Shown: piece by piece, positions 61,617 to 64,000 of the stretch
Layout: every line of letters begins with the position of its first letter
Numbering within the stretch: the first letter of the stretch is position 1
NCBI GenBank assembly: GCA_958295775.1
Contig: CATQHC010000008.1
Location: forward strand, 178,711-242,710
Origin: Chloroflexota bacterium
GTDB lineage: Bacteria; Chloroflexota; UBA11872; VXOZ01
Length of the DNA: 64,000 nt
Direction: 5' to 3'
Translations under genes and position numbers: made by a program
The notes under the pieces: generated by a model
Seen by the model: the letters and a program-made list of their open reading frames with translations, nothing else
What the model was told of the DNA's origin: nothing
Database searches by the model: none

Positions 61617-61781
61617 ACCTAGACCGCCGAGCGCCAACGCGACTAAGATTAGCGGAGCGGCCGTTTCCGAGCGAATTCAGCATGCTGGCGAACGCGCGTC
61701 TGCGCTCGGCGCGCCATGCTGGGGTCACTCACGTTCGACCGCGGGAACGCAACTGGATTAGAGATTCGAGACCGCTCGCGC

Positions 61782-63086
61782 ATGCGTGACTCTGTAGAAA
61801 CCATTGCTGCTTTCGAACACACGCGCAGCCTAGAGCGCAACGTGTGGAAGTTTTACCTATTGAAGGTTGCTTGGGGCGTGCGCTGGGGCACGTTGCTGCC
61901 GATTTTTGCCATCTACTTCCTGGATCGCGACATCTCGCTCACCGGCTTCATGCTACTCATGGCCACGCTCAACTTCTCCAGCATCGCCTCGGAGTTGCCC
62001 ACCGGCCTCTTTGCCGACCGTTTCAGCCGCAAGTGGAGCATCTTCGTGGGGGCGCTACTCGGTTGCTCGGGTGTTGTCCTCCTCATTTTTGCTTCAGACT
62101 ACGTTGTCTTCATGATTGGCTTTGTCATAATTGGCGTCGGCGCGGCCTTTGCCTCCGGCGCGGACATGGCGCTCTTCTACGACTCGATCAAAGGTGCGGG
62201 CCTGGAAGCAATGTCCCCAACCCTTTTGGGACGCGCCCTGGCCATTGAGAACATCAGCATGGTCGCCGGTACGCTCATTACCGGAGTGGTTGCGGGCCAG
62301 GCCGGTCTCACGGGACCGTTCTGGGCCAGTGCCGCCGCACTTATTTCCGCGGCAAGCATCGCGATCTGGTTTGTGGAACCCACCATCCCTCGCGACCGGC
62401 CGTCGCCCGCGCAATCGACCTCGTTCAGGGAGAGAACCCGCGAATACTTTAGGCAACTCAGGTCCACCATCCAGACAATCACACACAATCCCGAACTGGT
62501 GGGCCTGGTAGTGGTGTTCGTGGTTATGACACGCGCCTACTTCTTGAGCGAGCGACCCTTCGGCGGACCCTACCTTACGTCGCTGGGCTTCTCCGCTGCC
62601 GATCTCGGGTTCATCTACGCGCTGTTCTATGGGGTCATGTCGCTCTTCATGCTCGGCTCGGCCCGCATTCGCGCCTTGCTGTGGGGCAGCGAACGCGCCG
62701 CAATCCTCACTGTTGGCATAATCGGCATGACGTCTATCGTTGTGCTGGTCAACGCACCATTCAGACCGATCGTCATCCTGGGTATGCTCGGCATCTATGT
62801 AATGATTGGCTTGCTCCATCCGCTCATGCAGGAGAGCCTGAACCGCCGTCTCGTTTCGGCGCAGCGCGCTTCCTGCCTCTCACTGGTGCAAGCGTCCAAC
62901 TACTCGCTCGGCTTCTTTGTAGGGCCCGCGCTCGGCGCAGTCGCCGACAACTATGGCATCATGACCGGCCTAAGCGTCTACCAATGGACGTTTGTGCCGG
63001 CCATCTTCCTCGCGGCCCTCCTGGCATGGCGCGTCCTTATTCCTTCAGGGCAAAGCGAGGCGGCAAGCTCAGGCGGCGACGGCTAA
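61782..63086 (+). CDS. MFS transporter
   Basis: 434 residues from ATG 61782; an in-frame ATG at 61716 would add 22 residues, and neither has a clear ribosome site. Twelve helices in two six-helix halves. Diagnostic loop ELPTGLFADRFSRKWS between helices 2 and 3 matches the MFS G-x-x-x-D-(R/K)-x-x-R-(R/K) motif. The GPFGG-like stretch RPFGGPYLTSLGF and the central cytoplasmic loop fit drug- or sugar-type MFS. The substrate is unknown. Confidence 0.9.
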   Translation: MRDSVETIAAFEHTRSLERNVWKFYLLKVAWGVRWGTLLPIFAIYFLDRDISLTGFMLLMATLNFSSIASELPTGLFADRFSRKWSIFVGALLGCSGVVLLIFASDYVVFMIGFVIIGVGAAFASGADMALFYDSIKGAGLEAMSPTLLGRALAIENISMVAGTLITGVVAGQAGLTGPFWASAAALISAASIAIWFVEPTIPRDRPSPAQSTSFRERTREYFRQLRSTIQTITHNPELVGLVVVFVVMTRAYFLSERPFGGPYLTSLGFSAADLGFIYALFYGVMSLFMLGSARIRALLWGSERAAILTVGIIGMTSIVVLVNAPFRPIVILGMLGIYVMIGLLHPLMQESLNRRLVSAQRASCLSLVQASNYSLGFFVGPALGAVADNYGIMTGLSVYQWTFVPAIFLAALLAWRVLIPSGQSEAASSGGDG

Positions 63087-63257
63087 CAAAGTGCGCCTGG
63101 CGTGAGTGCGCCGCATAATCAGAGCGCAAAATCCCCCCTGCAATTCAAGGGAGTCTCATAAAAACCGGGGCGGAGGCGCAATTCTCCCTTTCCTTCGACG
63201 GCGAAAACCGGGATGAGGTTGCACTTTCGCCGGCCAATTCCAATAGTCATTCCGCCG

Positions 63258-63378
63258 GTCTAGCCAGACAAGCTCGGTCGGCATTGCTTAGATACTGTCC
63301 CACCCGTCCAGCCAGACAAGCTCCGTCTGCATTATCTTGACGCTGCCCCGCACGTCTAGCCAGACTAGCTCCGCCAAA
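63258..63378. repeat. Tandem 48-bp repeats
   Basis: Units start at 63258, 63306 and 63354 and share GTCTAGCCAGACAAGCTC with variation, then a GCATT and TCCCAC/CCCGCAC end; the third is cut after about 25 bases. Period 48 is constant, with no intervening unique spacers, so this is not a CRISPR array. It lies between the MFS gene and parB; the remainder of 63087-63567 has no gene. Confidence 0.85.
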
Positions 63379-63480
63379 GTGTCACTAGCACCAATCCTAC
63401 GCATTCCGCACCAATGGGTAGGCACGTGCCCTCACTCCCTCAAGAGGAGACCATTGCACAATCCTTGCCGGAGCGAGAAT

Positions 63481-63520
63481 GTCCCCTCTCCCTCGAGGGA
63501 GAGGGCTAGGGTGAGGGTGA
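63481..63520. repeat. Dispersed GAGAGGG palindrome
   Basis: CCCCTCTCCCTCGAGGGAGAGGG then CTAGGGTGAGGGTGAA, a full-length copy just downstream of parB. Confidence 0.85.
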
Positions 63521-63567
63521 ATCTTGTAGACTAGCCCCAAATCCCACCCAGTATCAGACTCGCCGTG

Positions 63568-64000
63568 CTACGAATCCTCTGCGAGCAGCCGGTCAATCAA
63601 AGCCTCCAGCTCCTCATTCGAATAAAAGTGGATGCGGATCGTGCCCTGTTTGCCGCGGCGCTTGATGTCCACTTTCGTTGCGAGAGAACGCCGGAGGAGG
63701 TCTTCCCACTCGGCGCTGCGCGCATCCGGCGGTTTACTGGGTGATGACCGTTGCGCGCCGAGTAGCCGCTTCACGAACTGTTCGGTCTGGCGCACGTTGA
63801 GGCCGCGTTTTTCTACTTCAGCTAAAGCATAGAGCTGCAGTTCAGCCGAGAGCCGCAACAAGGCCCGCGCGTGGCCCTCGCTGATTGTGCCGGCGGCGAG
63901 CGCATTCTTCAAGGCGGTCGCGAGATTCAAAAGGCGGAGCGTATTCGCCACTGCCGAGCGGCTCTTCCCGATGCGCGCCGCCACCTGCTCCTGGGTGATG
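63568..64000 (-). CDS. parB: ParB-type chromosome-partitioning protein, N-terminus off window
   Basis: 144 C-terminal residues are visible; the frame continues past the right edge. The helix-turn-helix ITQEQVAARIGKSRSAVANT and the following LRLLNLATALKNALAAGTIS match the parS-binding domain, ISEGHARALLRL the conserved post-HTH helix, and the C-terminal GTIRIHFYSNEELEALIDRLL the dimerisation domain. The CTPase N-terminus (GERRxR box) is outside. ParB spreads on DNA around parS to drive origin segregation. No parS-like site was noticed nearby. Confidence 0.92.
   Translation of the reverse strand, partial: ITQEQVAARIGKSRSAVANTLRLLNLATALKNALAAGTISEGHARALLRLSAELQLYALAEVEKRGLNVRQTEQFVKRLLGAQRSSPSKPPDARSAEWEDLLRRSLATKVDIKRRGKQGTIRIHFYSNEELEALIDRLLAEDS

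Noticed and set aside
63258..63378. CRISPR array
   Set aside because: The 48-bp units follow each other without unique spacers and no cas genes exist.

Overview
The window is a moderately GC-rich bacterial chromosome segment. It has short intergenic spaces, single genes or 2-5 gene operons, and a mix of housekeeping and carbohydrate/sulfate-ester catabolism genes. No taxonomic marker is present. The combination of a caa3-type oxidase, a divergent GroEL, many SMP-30, Gfo/Idh, phytanoyl-dioxygenase and sulfatase-type genes, and dense dispersed palindromic repeats resembles environmental Chloroflexota. That is an inference with moderate confidence only. No rRNA, tRNA, CRISPR array, transposase or phage gene was found.

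Layout. 1-2322 (minus): para-aminobenzoate branch of folate synthesis, with pabB and a pabC-like lyase cut by the left edge. 2600-6219: small membrane proteins, a HEPN-like relic, a VOC protein with a duplicated 3' end, and an intact Fic protein. 6300-20283: catabolic and general genes (oligogalacturonide-lyase-like propeller, DegT aminotransferase, metallophosphoesterase, fumC, orphan HigA, secreted protein, alpha/beta hydrolase, PhyH dioxygenase, Gfo/Idh oxidoreductase, SMP-30, class V aminotransferase, SRPBCC-like protein). 20355-21510: a second Fic gene broken by a nonsense codon and a G-run frameshift. 21682-31531: sulfatase-like hydrolase with Thr at the formylglycine position, coiled-coil membrane protein, EamA transporter, SDR, SMP-30, signal-less solute-binding protein, TIM-barrel isomerase and an MraY-like transferase. 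31896-37627: an accessory island with an RHH antitoxin, two overlapping small genes, and a minus-strand pair encoding an ATPase-TOPRIM fusion and a nuclease-methyltransferase fusion. 37798-44907: amidohydrolase, an unknown protein, coaX, coaBC, groES and a divergent groEL. 44926-51662: two tandem 805-aa membrane paralogues with smaller membrane partners. 51794-56186: canonical sulfatase, amidotransferase-like protein, membrane protein and PAP2 phosphatase. 56597-61616: caa3 oxidase operon coxB-coxA-coxC-coxD-ctaG. It is followed by an MFS transporter and, at the right edge, the 3' part of parB.

The strongest candidate for an undescribed system is the two-gene operon at 33063-37627. It pairs a PD-(D/E)XK-plus-N6-methylase polypeptide with an ABC-ATPase/TOPRIM fusion that resembles the AriA and AriB halves of the PARIS anti-phage system. 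The window also carries several kinds of short dispersed repeat. One copy appears to sit in frame inside the methyltransferase, and another lies beside the duplicated VOC gene fragment.
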